Assembly (NCBI RefSeq): GCF_016482685.1
Contig: NZ_JACYHF010000033.1
Coordinates: forward strand, 1-57,153
Reading direction: 5' to 3'
Origin: Streptomyces sp. DSM 110735
GTDB taxonomy: Bacteria > Actinomycetota > Actinomycetes > Streptomycetales > Streptomycetaceae
Length of the DNA stretch: 57,153 nucleotides
This document shows, piece after piece, positions 24,072 through 32,945 of this stretch. The translations under genes were made by a program, and so were the position numbers. A model generated the notes under the pieces. The model did no database searches, was not told the DNA's origin, and saw only the letters and a list, made by a program, of their open reading frames with translations. How positions within the stretch are numbered: the first letter of the stretch is position 1; each line of letters begins with the position of its first letter.

Positions 24072-25595
24072 ATGGCATCTCGGCGGGACCAACTCAACGC
24101 CTACACCTTCGCGAAGCGCCGTATGCTCGCGTCCTTCGTCCGGTCGGCGCCGGACGCCTCCGACGAGGGGGCGCCGAGCCCGCTGCGCGCGGTGCTGCCC
24201 GGCGCGATCGCCGCGGCGGTCGTGGTCGCGGCGTTCGGCGCCTGGGGCATGTTCAAGCCGACCGCGCCGCAGGGCTGGGACGCCCCCGGCCAGAAGGTGA
24301 TCATCGCCAGCAAGTCCACGACCCGGTACGTGGTGCTCAAGACCAAGGGCAAGACCCAGCTCCACCCGGTGCTCAACATGGCGTCCGCCAAGCTCGTGCT
24401 CAACACCCAGAGCGATGTCGACGTGGTCACCGTGGACGAGTCGATCCTCGACAACGGCAAGATCCCGCACGGCGTCACCATCGGCATCCCCTACGCCCCG
24501 GACCGGCTGCCCTCCGGCAAGGAGGCGGGCGGCGCCAAGCGCTGGGTGGTGTGCGAACGCCCCAGCGGCAGCGGCGACTCCATCCAGAAGGCCGCCTTCG
24601 TCCTCGCCCCGCGCGACCAGCACCGCACCGAGGGCTCCCAGCAACTGACCGGCGGCCAGCTCCTCTACGTCGTCACCCCCGACAAGACCCGCTACGTGGT
24701 CGACGCGCACGGCTGGGCGTACCGCGTGGACGCCTCCGACGCCCTGCTGCTGCGCACCCTGGTCGGCCCGGACCGCGTACCCGAGCGCGTCACCAAGGAG
24801 TGGATCGAGACCCTGCACCAGGGCTCCCCGATCCGCTTCCCGAAGATCGAGGGCACCCCCGCCGCACCGGCCCACGCGGGCGGGCAGCTCGACGCCCACG
24901 CCGACCGCGTCGGCATGGTGCTCAGGGCGCCCGTCAACGGCGAGGAGCGGTACTACGTGGTGCTGCCCGGCCGCGTCGCCCCCGTCTCCGACTTCGTCGC
25001 CTCCCTCCTGCTCGGCAGCGAGGACCTCGTCAAGCTCGGTCAGGTGGGTCACCCGCAGGAGGTCAGCCCCGGCGCGGTGGAGGAGGGCAGCCCCTTCGCC
25101 ACCGAGTACAAGTGGCCCGTCCACGAACCCAAGGCGGTCAACGAGGCGTCCACCGCCTCCGGCAGCCGCAACACCGTCTGCAACGTGCTGCGGCACGTCT
25201 CCGGCGGCGGCGAGACCACGCTGAGCACCTGGGCGGGCAGCGACTTCCCCGCCGTCCTCGCCACCGGCTCCTCCAGCGCCTACGTCACCGCGGGCTCCGG
25301 CCAGCTCTACCGCCAGTACCAGGGGCGCGAGACCTCCGTCGGACCGGTCTTCCTGGTCACCGACACCGGTCTGCGCTACGCCCTGCAGTCCAACGACGAC
25401 AGCGCGGGCGACGACGCCGGGATCGGTGTCTCCGCCGGGCAGCGCAAGCAGCTCCAGCAGGAGGCCAAGCTGGCGCAGACCCACCTCGGGTACGCCGCCG
25501 TGAAGCCCGCGCCCGTGCCCGCCGCCTGGTCCGAGTTCCTGCCGACGGGACCCCGGCTCTCGACGGCGGGCGCGCGCCAGCCGCAGGGCTCGTGA
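24072..25595 (+). CDS. eccB: T7SS membrane component EccB
   Basis: A 507-residue bitopic membrane protein. MASRRDQLNAYTFAKRRMLASF is the typical EccB cytoplasmic start. One membrane helix follows at ~40-60 (AVLPGAIAAAVVVAAFGAWGM), then an extracytoplasmic domain made of repeated beta units. Two Cys residues in the latter part (e.g. VCERPSG, TVCNVLRHV) may form the conserved disulphide. EccB is a core subunit of the ESX secretion complex. mycP follows with the start 15 nt after the stop. An in-frame GTG 27 nt upstream is possible but would add atypical residues. Confidence 0.93.
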   Translation: MASRRDQLNAYTFAKRRMLASFVRSAPDASDEGAPSPLRAVLPGAIAAAVVVAAFGAWGMFKPTAPQGWDAPGQKVIIASKSTTRYVVLKTKGKTQLHPVLNMASAKLVLNTQSDVDVVTVDESILDNGKIPHGVTIGIPYAPDRLPSGKEAGGAKRWVVCERPSGSGDSIQKAAFVLAPRDQHRTEGSQQLTGGQLLYVVTPDKTRYVVDAHGWAYRVDASDALLLRTLVGPDRVPERVTKEWIETLHQGSPIRFPKIEGTPAAPAHAGGQLDAHADRVGMVLRAPVNGEERYYVVLPGRVAPVSDFVASLLLGSEDLVKLGQVGHPQEVSPGAVEEGSPFATEYKWPVHEPKAVNEASTASGSRNTVCNVLRHVSGGGETTLSTWAGSDFPAVLATGSSSAYVTAGSGQLYRQYQGRETSVGPVFLVTDTGLRYALQSNDDSAGDDAGIGVSAGQRKQLQQEAKLAQTHLGYAAVKPAPVPAAWSEFLPTGPRLSTAGARQPQGS

Positions 25596-25609
25596 GGGGC
25601 GGACCGACG

Positions 25610-26845
25610 ATGCGTAGGGAACTCCTGCCGCTGGGCCGTACCGGTCTTGCCGCCGCTCTCGCCGTGGGCGGCGGTCTGCTGACGGCGCCCGCGGCTGCCG
25701 CCGACTCCGGCACCGGCCAGTGCACCTTCAGCAAGACCAACCACGTCTACTCCGGCACCCCTTGGTCCCTCCAGCGGGTCATCCTGGACGACGTGTGGAG
25801 CCGCTCCAAGGGCAAGGGCGTGCGCGTGGCCGTCATCGACACCGGTGTCGACACGGAGAACCCGCAGCTCACGCACGCGGTGGACGCCTCCCTCGGCGCC
25901 AACTACCTGCCCGCCAAGGACGACAAGGGCCAGCGCATCGAGCGGGGCAGGAAGGACGGCACCACCGACACCGTCGGCCACGGCACCCGCGTCGCGGGCA
26001 TCATCGCCGCCCGCCCGATGAAGGGCACCGGATTCGTCGGTCTCGCCCCCGAGGCCACGATCATCCCGATCAAGCAGAACGACGCGGAGGGCAACGGCAC
26101 GGCGGCGACGCTCGCCGAGGCGATCCGGCACGCGACCGCCGCCAAGGCGCAGGTCATCAACATCTCCCAGGACACCGTGAAACCGGTGCCCCAGGACGCC
26201 GACCTGCTCGCCGCCGTCAACGACGCCCTCGCCCACAGAATCGTCGTCGTCGCCTCGGCGGGCAACGACGGGCTCGGCGGCAACGTCAAGAAGACCTACC
26301 CCGCCTCCTTCCCCGGCGTCCTCGCCGTCGCCGCCTCCGACCGCAACAACGAACGCGCCGCGTTCTCCCAGTCCGGCGACTTCGTCGGCGTCGCCGCCCC
26401 CGGCGTCGACATGATCTCCACCGTCCCCAAGGGCGGCCACTGCTCCGACAACGGCACGAGCTTCTCGGCGCCGTACGTCGCGGGCGTCGCCGCCCTGATC
26501 AAGTCCCGCCACCCCGGCTGGACCTCCCGCGAGGTCGTCGCCCAGATCGAGCAGACCGCCGAACGCTCCATCCCCGGCCACGACCGCCTCGTCGGCTGGG
26601 GCGTGGTCGACCCCGTCCGCGCGGTCACCGACGACGACCACCCCATCGAGACCCCCCGCCCCGACCCCGTCCTCACCCACGCCGAACCCCCCACCCCCGC
26701 CAGACTCACCCTCGGCGAAACCCCCCAGCAACGAAACGCCCGCCTGGCCACGTACGTGGCGATCGGCGCGGGGGTGCTGGTCGCGGGACTGACGGGGACG
26801 GGGGTGGCGGTACGGGATGCTCGGCGGCGGCGGGGGAGGTTGTAG
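25610..26845 (+). CDS. mycP: Mycosin (MycP-type subtilisin-like serine protease), copy 1
   Basis: A 411-residue membrane-anchored S8 protease, the processing and stabilising partner of ESX systems. A Sec signal spans residues 1-31 (LLTAPAAAA). The catalytic triad is Asp77 (VIDTGVD), His124 (GHGTRVAG) and Ser284 (GTSFSAP), with oxyanion Asn219 (SAGND). A Pro-rich spacer precedes a C-terminal membrane helix (TYVAIGAGVLVAGLTGTGVAV) and a basic tail. It follows eccB closely, so the two are probably cotranscribed. ATG at 25610 has GAGGGGCGG 7 nt upstream. It meets the convergent lipoprotein gene after only 15 bp. Confidence 0.93.
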   Translation: MRRELLPLGRTGLAAALAVGGGLLTAPAAAADSGTGQCTFSKTNHVYSGTPWSLQRVILDDVWSRSKGKGVRVAVIDTGVDTENPQLTHAVDASLGANYLPAKDDKGQRIERGRKDGTTDTVGHGTRVAGIIAARPMKGTGFVGLAPEATIIPIKQNDAEGNGTAATLAEAIRHATAAKAQVINISQDTVKPVPQDADLLAAVNDALAHRIVVVASAGNDGLGGNVKKTYPASFPGVLAVAASDRNNERAAFSQSGDFVGVAAPGVDMISTVPKGGHCSDNGTSFSAPYVAGVAALIKSRHPGWTSREVVAQIEQTAERSIPGHDRLVGWGVVDPVRAVTDDDHPIETPRPDPVLTHAEPPTPARLTLGETPQQRNARLATYVAIGAGVLVAGLTGTGVAVRDARRRRGRL

Positions 26846-26860
26846 GGGGCCGAGGGCGGC

Positions 26861-27400
26861 TCACCCGTGCCGGGGATGGCAGGGGTTCTTTTCCTCTATG
26901 GACTTGGTGTATCCCCGGACGAGTTGCCCCATGGCCGCTTCGTCCGGGCGCCCCGGCTTCAGCACATCGATCAGCGTGCTGACGTCCTCTTTCTGTACGC
27001 CCTTCCCCCTGCACCTGACCAGGGACGCGCCCCCCTGAGCGGCGTAGACGACAGAGCCCCCGTCCGCCGACTTCTGCTGCCAGATGGTCAGCCGATGCCC
27101 CAGGATGTTCCGAGCCGTGTCACCCGCGACGATCCATTCCTGACTGACCTCCATCACGGTCTTCTCATCGACCTTCACCTGACAGAGCGTCCACCCCTTC
27201 TCCGAACCCCCATCCTTCAGAACAGAGATCCGGGTCCCGTCCGAGGGAAGAAGCCGGGAGAGCGCCCGCGACGGCACCGACACACCACACAGGGCCTTGG
27301 GAACGGTGAACTCCCGCTTCGCACCCTCCGAGGAACACCCCGTCCCCACCATCGCCAACAAGAGCGCACCGACGCCCCACGCGTATGACGACGACCTCAC
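26861..27400 (-). CDS. Small lipoprotein of T7SS cassette A
   Basis: A 179-residue protein with a signal peptide and lipobox (LLLAMVGTGC, then SSEG), so it is probably anchored on the outer membrane face. The mature part has Cys residues in KALCGVSVP, TLCQVKVD, VRCRGKG and EKNPC. The order of a Cys just after a short hydrophobic turn, a CxV strand, an RC motif and a C-terminal Cys parallels the lipoprotein at 35059-35721, so the two look like divergent paralogues. The GTG start at 27400 has GGAGAGG about 8 nt upstream. It lies 67 bp after the frameshifted large gene. An immunity-like or receptor role is only a guess from position. Confidence 0.72.
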   Translation of the reverse strand: MRSSSYAWGVGALLLAMVGTGCSSEGAKREFTVPKALCGVSVPSRALSRLLPSDGTRISVLKDGGSEKGWTLCQVKVDEKTVMEVSQEWIVAGDTARNILGHRLTIWQQKSADGGSVVYAAQGGASLVRCRGKGVQKEDVSTLIDVLKPGRPDEAAMGQLVRGYTKSIEEKNPCHPRHG

Positions 27401-27467
27401 GCTTGCCCCTCTCCGGTGCCCGCAAGGGCCTGTCCTGGCTGATTCGCGTCTTGGACCGCGCGACGTC

Positions 27468-29778
27468 TCAGTGCGCGCTGCTTTCCGACTTCCACTGCGC
27501 GCCGTCCGAATGGCTGAGACCGGCGCGTGTGCGTGCGGTTCTGCGCAGATCTTCGGCAGTGTCGGAGTCGATGGTGTGGTTGTTCGCCAAGGCGTGGTTG
27601 ACGGCGGCCTCCGCCGAGTCCAGGGCAGCCGTCCTGCCTTCCCCGTACTTCACGCCTGCCTGAGCCTCGGCCTCGTTCGAGGTGTCCTGTTCGATGCTCT
27701 TCATGATGGACTCCTGAATGTCCTCCGAAGCCCATTCGAGAGGGGCACCCGCGATCGGAACGCGTTCGCCGACCTTCTCGATGCCCATGCCGAGAATGCG
27801 GTTCACCCATTTCTGCTTGTCGGCGGCTGCCTCGTTGAACTCCTTGTCCGAGGCGGTGTGGTACTCGTAGACCGCGTGGGCGCGCGCATCGCTCATGACG
27901 CCCGCGATCGCCGACCCCGGGGCCACCGCGTCCCCTACCCGACCGTCCAACGACGCGGTCGAATGGGTGGGGTCGTTGATGACGTGATCCACGACATTGC
28001 TGGTGTAGGCCTGCTGCGCGCTGGTGATGGACGCATAGGCGCCGGGGTCCTGGCCCACCTCGCCGAGGAACCGGGCGGCGTGATCGGGATTGAGGCCGGC
28101 GGCGGCTCCGAACGTCGGGAACAGAGTGCTGTTCGGTTCCTCCCGGTACATGGCCTGCTGGAAATCCCCCATGTATTCCGCAGTGATGTCCCCCAGACTC
28201 CCCCGCATCGCGTACAACGGCCCCGACTCCGCGTCCTCCAGATCCCCGTTCTCGTTGTGCCGGATCAGTTCCGGGTGTTCGCCGAACTTGTCGACGATCT
28301 CGCTCACCAGGTGCGCGCGTGCCTCGGTGTGGCGGATGGCGTCGCCGGTGGGGTCGCCGTCGTAGGGGCGGCCGGTGGTGGCGGATTCGAGGGGCGTGGC
28401 CGAGGGCGGTGGGGCCGAAGCCGAGGGCGGCCTTGGTCTTGTCCTCGTCCGCGAGGACGTTGGTCGCGTTGGTGTCGACCGTCCACTCGAAGTCCTTGTC
28501 GGTGAACAGATCGAGGTAGGACGAGAAGCCGGGGTCGCCGCCCGCCTTCACGGTGCCGTCCTCGTTGTAGGCGGTCGGAGGTGAGGTGAAGAACTTCTCC
28601 GACGCCTCGGGGCTGTGACCCAGCGCCTCCAGCACGCTGTTGAGCGGATCGTTGCCGCTGCCGAGCTTCCCGGAGGGGTTGAAGCCGTAGCTGTCGGGGT
28701 TCCCGGCAGGCTTGTCGGAGAGGAAGAAGTACGGGTCCTTCTTGTGAAGTTGGGTGATGTGCTCCGCGATGGGGTCGAGGAACCGCGCGTCGTAGTCGCC
28801 GTAGCGGAGCAGCCCGCCGAGGACCTGGTAGCCGTACGGCTTGTTCCACTGCCCCCGCTCCCAGCCGATCTGCCGGGTGCCGAGGCGCCGGAACTCCTGC
28901 CCCCAACTGTCGGGCAGGTGATACCGGTGGTCGGGGTCGGTCGCGTTGGCGAGGTTGTAGCCCATCACCCGCTGCAGATCGCGTACTTCGTCCAGCCGTG
29001 TCCTGGACGCGTCCGCGCTGGTGCCGTCGATGGACATCGAGGCGTAGAACTGCAGCGCCTTCTCGGGTCCGCCGAGCCCCTTGTAGAACTCCGTCGAGAA
29101 CTCCCCGTCCTTCTCACCGGCGTTGAACCGCAGCAGCCCGTTCAGCTCACGCAGCTCCGCGTCGGACATCTTGTCGCCCTTGCGGGCGAGTTCGACCGCG
29201 CGCTCGGCCTCGGCGTCGTTCAGGGACTCGTAGTTGGTGTGCCCCGCGTCGTGCCGGTCGTTGCCGTGGATCTTGCCCAGCGCACGGGCGACCGAGGCGT
29301 CGATCTCCTCCGCGTGGGCGACGATCCGGTTGATCTTGCTCTCCAGCGCCTGCCGGGAGTCGAGCTGCTCCTGCGTCCGCTCGTCGCTGTCCCCGCGCAC
29401 GTGCGGGAAGAAGCAGCGGACCTTCCCGCCCCCGATGTCCTCGACCCGCACCCCGAGACGCGCGGCCTCGACGTCAACAGCCGTGCGGAGCTGCTTCTGC
29501 AGCGCCGCCAGCTCCCGGTGCCCGTCGTCCAGCACCTGGTGCACGCTGTGCGCCTCGGCGTGGAGATCCGCGACCTCCTTGGCCGTCTTGCCGACGAACT
29601 CCCGTGTCACGGTGGCGTTCACGCCCGCCCACCGGGCGGCGTCGGACTTCGCCCACATCCCGGTCCGCGCGCTGTCGGCGGCCTTCTTCAGACCGTCCGC
29701 CGTCGACTTCCAGTCCGCCACGGCGGAGGCGAGCCTGCCGAGGTCCACCTCGGCGAGATCGGTGAAGGTGAGAGCCAC
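27468..29778 (-). pseudogene. Large WXG-like T7SS substrate-type protein, cassette A (frameshifted)
   Basis: Two overlapping reading frames make up one ~769-residue protein resembling the intact one at 35734-38016. The N-terminal frame begins GTG 29778 (ALTFTDLAEVDLGRL) with RWAGVNATVTREFVGKTAKE, an ESX-like helical hairpin. It remains homologous up to LGFGPTALGHA. The rest (ESATTGRPYDGDP..., SEIVDKFGEHPELIRHNENG) lies in another frame. Dropping one C from the CCCC run (plus-strand G run 28391-28394) restores HALESATTG, matching RALEAATTG in the intact copy. It could be a true mutation or a sequencing error in a homopolymer. I believe this is the DUF6571-type family, but could not check that. 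Confidence 0.8.
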
Positions 29779-29787
29779 GGAAGTCCC

Positions 29788-30264
29788 CTACTTGAAGTAC
29801 TCGTCGAGCTGGGACACCGGCACGGCGCCCCCGTCACCGCCGCGCAGCACCGTCCCGATTTTGGCGTCGTCCTCCGCGTGCAGCTTCTTCGTGAAGTCCA
29901 GGTGGTCCGAGATGTGCGCACACGCCTGGAGCACCGACTTCACCTGCGAACTCCACACGTCCACCGTCGTGTCGAGGGCGCCGCCGAGCTGGAAGCCGTG
30001 CGACTTCAGCGAGGCCGCCGCCTGCGCGGTGGAGCCGTTCCCGCCCTTGTCCGCCCCGGCGCCCGCGATGTCCGCGCAGCCCTTGACCTCGTCGTAGAGG
30101 AGGTGGGCGTCATGACCGACGGCGCCGAGGTCGTCCTGGTGCACCACCAGATCCCCGCCGCCTCCGCCGCCACCGCCGTCCGGCGCGACCTGATTCAGCC
30201 GCGTGTGTGACGAAGTCCCCTTCGCCGCCTCTGCCTTGAGCTGTTCCCACTCGTCCCACGCCAT
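29788..30264 (-). CDS. Small 'MAWDEWEQLK' partner protein, cassette A
   Basis: A 158-residue protein with no signal peptide. It starts MAWDEWEQLKAEAAK, then has a Gly-rich stretch (eight Gly, residues ~30-37) and an alpha-helical body (VHQDDLGAVGHDAHLLYDEVKG, LDTTVDVWSSQVKSVLQACAHISDHLDFTKKLH). It is clearly paralogous to 38022-38468, including the QV...LxACAHIS(D/N)HLxFTK core. The helical-hairpin pattern resembles ESX-type substrates or their chaperones, but there is no W-x-G motif. ATG at 30264 has GGAGG 8 nt upstream. The large gene starts 9 nt after the stop. A co-secreted partner or chaperone is the likeliest role. Confidence 0.75.
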   Translation of the reverse strand: MAWDEWEQLKAEAAKGTSSHTRLNQVAPDGGGGGGGGDLVVHQDDLGAVGHDAHLLYDEVKGCADIAGAGADKGGNGSTAQAAASLKSHGFQLGGALDTTVDVWSSQVKSVLQACAHISDHLDFTKKLHAEDDAKIGTVLRGGDGGAVPVSQLDEYFK

Positions 30265-30565
30265 GGAGCGGACCTCCATTCCCCTGTGGCCGCGCCGGCC
30301 GTCCGGCGCCCCCGTGTCGGTCTGCCGTCAACGTAGCAACCAGGTCCTGGTGAAATCTCCGTCCCGAACAGTTCGGCAAGCGGACAGCCCTTTCACCGGG
30401 GTGACATTTTGTGGATGCAAAGTTCCCGCCGGTCCCGACCCGGGCGGCCGGACGGTCCGTTCCGTACGTGAATGTTCTGTGCCCTCGGCGCGCAAGTTCC
30501 GCCCGTTCGGCCGGAGTTGCCGGTTCTGCGGGGCGCCCGGGACCCACGGGTCCGGGACATGGTTG

Positions 30566-30618
30566 CAACTGAACCGTCGCAGAGTTCAGTTGGCCGCGAT
30601 TTACACAGTGACTACAGT
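30566..30618 (+). promoter_or_regulatory. Promoter with overlapping palindromic operator for the WXG operon
   Basis: -35 TTGGCC at 30590-30595, 17-bp spacer, -10 TACAGT at 30613-30618. A perfect 9-bp inverted repeat, CAACTGAAC (30566-30574) and GTTCAGTTG (30584-30592), overlaps the -35. Further downstream are TTGTACAA (30669-30676) and a GGGGTACG/CGTACG-type repeat. The ~440-bp gap between the divergent cassette A and this operon holds no gene. Confidence 0.5.
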
Positions 30619-30702
30619 GGTCCGTGACGGTACGGGGGTACGACTGCGTACGACCCCATCGTCAAAAGTTGTACAAACGGGGTACGGGGAAGGGGTCGTC
30701 CG

Positions 30703-31167
30703 GTGGCTGGCGGTAGCGGCTCGCATGTCAGGCGCGGCATCGACGCGTTGTCGAAGTTCAAGACGAAGGTGGACGACGCGCTGCGCACCTTCGAGGACGC
30801 CCCGGGCGGGCCGTCCAAGGTCGCGGAACACAGGCTCGACAGAAGCTCGTTCGGCGGCGCGAACGCGCCGTTCCACGAGGCGACCGACCTGCACGGCCAG
30901 TACGAGCGCGTCCACGAGCGGCTCACCTATCTGTCGAAGTCCCTGGGACTCCAGATCGAGGCGCTGACCCTCGCGACCCGCGCCTCCGACGGGGCGTACG
31001 ACGGCGCCGAGGCCGAGGTGGAGCGACGGTTCTGGGAGATCAAGTCGCACCTCGACCAGGAGCACAAGAAGGCGACGGAGTCGCATCACAAGAAGGCGGA
31101 GTCGCACGACAAGAAGCCGGAGCCGCTGCGTGAGACCAGCGAGACGGCCGTGAAGGACTACCAGTGA
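30703..31167 (+). CDS. Helical T7SS-associated protein with charged Lys/Glu/His tail
   Basis: A 154-residue, signal-less, mostly helical protein. Segments GIDALSKFKTKVDDALRTFEDAP and HGQYERVHERLTYLSKSLGLQIEALTLATRA could form an ESX-like helical hairpin; the tail (EHKKATESHHKKAESHDKK) is highly charged. No W-x-G is seen. The GTG start has GGGGAAGGGG 7 nt upstream. The stop overlaps the next start as GTGA (31164-31167), so this and the WXG protein are translationally coupled and may form a pair. It follows a promoter with an overlapping palindrome. Family not recognised; a chaperone or partner role is inferred from layout. Confidence 0.75.
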   Translation: MAGGSGSHVRRGIDALSKFKTKVDDALRTFEDAPGGPSKVAEHRLDRSSFGGANAPFHEATDLHGQYERVHERLTYLSKSLGLQIEALTLATRASDGAYDGAEAEVERRFWEIKSHLDQEHKKATESHHKKAESHDKKPEPLRETSETAVKDYQ

Positions 31168-32921
31168 GCGACAACTGGCGGCAGCAGCCGCAGTACAAGG
31201 CCGACGTCGAGCAGGCGGACGTCCAGGTCGGCGTGGTCGAGGTGCTGCACGCCGTCGACAACATCTTCAAGGGCACACCGATGGGGTCTCCACTGTCCCT
31301 CGGTCGTACCGACTTCGAGAACCACGACCTCAACGCCATGATCGACCTGGTCGAGCACGCCAAGCCGGAGCACTTGGAGCAGGCGAGCAAGACTCTGTGG
31401 GACGCCCGCACGGCCATCCACGACGCCGCCACCGACCTCCAGACCAACCTCGGGCAGGTCGACTGGGAGGGCGAGGGCGCGGACGCCTTCCACAAGTGGA
31501 CCAAGGACCTCATCAACTGGACCAAGGACCTCGCGACCTACGCCGACGTCGCCGCGACCCAGATCGACGCGGCGGCCACCGGCCTGGCCTCCGTCCGCAA
31601 GTCCATGCCCCCGCGCGACACCCGCCCCTCCGCCGACCAGAAGCGCCCCGACGCCCTCCCCAAGGCCAAGCAGGTCGACACCAACCCGGACTACACGGCC
31701 GCGCTCAAGGTCGAGAAGAACCGGCAGGAGGCGATCAACCAGATGAACCGGTTGGCGTCCTTCTACTCGGTGTCGGCGACGACGCTGAAGGCTGCGCCGG
31801 AGCCGGCGCCGCTTCGGGGGATGCCGGATGTGGGGGTGCCGCAGCCGCCGGCCTTCCGAGACGGGGCTCATCGGCAGTACTCCGACACGTCGACGCCAAC
31901 CGCCGCGGCGCACCCCCGTATTGCTGAAAGTCACGGTGGCGCGACGGCCCCTCAGCACGCAGAAGCGAGCGGGACCGGAGCGGTTCACCGAGACGTCCAT
32001 GAGCCGAGCGTGCAGCCTGTCCACGATGTCGGTACGGAGATCAACACGGTGGGCACCCTGCCGCCGCCGGTGGCGCCCGCCGCCCCGTCCGTGCAACCGA
32101 CCGGTCCCGGCATGCCCAATGCGGGCGGTATGCAGGTGCCTCCGCTGATGCCCGGGCCGGTGGCGCCGCCGATCACCCCGACGACGGGGCGCTCCGGGAA
32201 TTACGGTCCGCTCAACCGGCTGCCGGCGTCCGGTGCGGGGCGCGGCGGCCCTGCGAGCACCGCCTCCGGTCGAGTGCCGCAGGGTGCTACGCCCCAGACC
32301 GGGCGCGCCACTGGCGTCGGCCGGACATCGGAAGGACCCCTGGGGCAGGCCGGTCGCGCGACTGGGCGTGCCGTGTCGCCCGGTCAGCAGCCCGTGCGAG
32401 GCGCCACTCAGCAGCCTGGCCGAGCCCCTGTGGGGCGCGGTGTCACCGGCGGTACGCCGCGGATGACGAACGCACCTGGCGGACGTTCCCCGGTGACGGG
32501 GCCCACCGGCGCGGCGCGCAACGGCGTGGTGGGCGGCAAGCCCGTCACGGGGCGGACGCCGGGCACGACGTCCGGTCCCCGTGTGCCACGCGGCATGGTC
32601 GTGGGCGCTGAAGAGTCGGGGTCGTCCGCTCCGTCGAAGGGGGCCATCGGTCAGCGCGGAGTTGTCGGGGCTTCCCCGGCCAAGGCCGAACCCGGCACCC
32701 GGCAGAGCGTGTCGCGCTCGGCGGGCAATTCCGAGGGTGTGATCGGCGCCTCCCGCAACAACAATCCCTCGGCAGGTAGCGGTTCCGAGGCTGGCCGCAA
32801 GGGGCTGGGCCGTGGCGCCGTGGGGAACACCGAGGCCGGTCGCAGTGGTGGTCCTGCCGAGAAGGAGAGGTCGCGCACCTCACGGCAGCGGCGGCGGGAC
32901 GCCTCCAAGAAGAGCGACTGA
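31164..32921 (+). CDS. WXG100-type protein with long disordered, basic C-terminal tail
   Basis: A 585-residue protein. The N-terminal ~210 residues are a helical WXG-like domain with the motif VDWEGEGADAFHKWTKDL (W-E-G) and long helices on both sides (KTLWDARTAIHDAATDLQTNL, ATQIDAAATGLASVRKSM). The remaining ~370 residues are low complexity: Pro/Thr/Gly/Arg-rich with many Gly-Arg and Gly-Thr-Pro steps, ending RRRDASKKSD. This is PPE-like in plan (helical N-domain plus variable tail), though not in sequence. It is coupled to the preceding small helical protein and lies 24 bp before the second mycosin, which might process it. Confidence 0.8.
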   Translation: MSDNWRQQPQYKADVEQADVQVGVVEVLHAVDNIFKGTPMGSPLSLGRTDFENHDLNAMIDLVEHAKPEHLEQASKTLWDARTAIHDAATDLQTNLGQVDWEGEGADAFHKWTKDLINWTKDLATYADVAATQIDAAATGLASVRKSMPPRDTRPSADQKRPDALPKAKQVDTNPDYTAALKVEKNRQEAINQMNRLASFYSVSATTLKAAPEPAPLRGMPDVGVPQPPAFRDGAHRQYSDTSTPTAAAHPRIAESHGGATAPQHAEASGTGAVHRDVHEPSVQPVHDVGTEINTVGTLPPPVAPAAPSVQPTGPGMPNAGGMQVPPLMPGPVAPPITPTTGRSGNYGPLNRLPASGAGRGGPASTASGRVPQGATPQTGRATGVGRTSEGPLGQAGRATGRAVSPGQQPVRGATQQPGRAPVGRGVTGGTPRMTNAPGGRSPVTGPTGAARNGVVGGKPVTGRTPGTTSGPRVPRGMVVGAEESGSSAPSKGAIGQRGVVGASPAKAEPGTRQSVSRSAGNSEGVIGASRNNNPSAGSGSEAGRKGLGRGAVGNTEAGRSGGPAEKERSRTSRQRRRDASKKSD

Positions 32922-32945
32922 ATACGAGCGAGGACATACACAGGC

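Noticed and set aside
27397..28390. Continuation of the cassette A N-terminal frame as a natural Arg/Gly/Pro-rich C-terminal domain
   Set aside because: The composition changes abruptly at the G run, and the alternative frame matches the intact paralogue, so the extension is out-of-frame translation.
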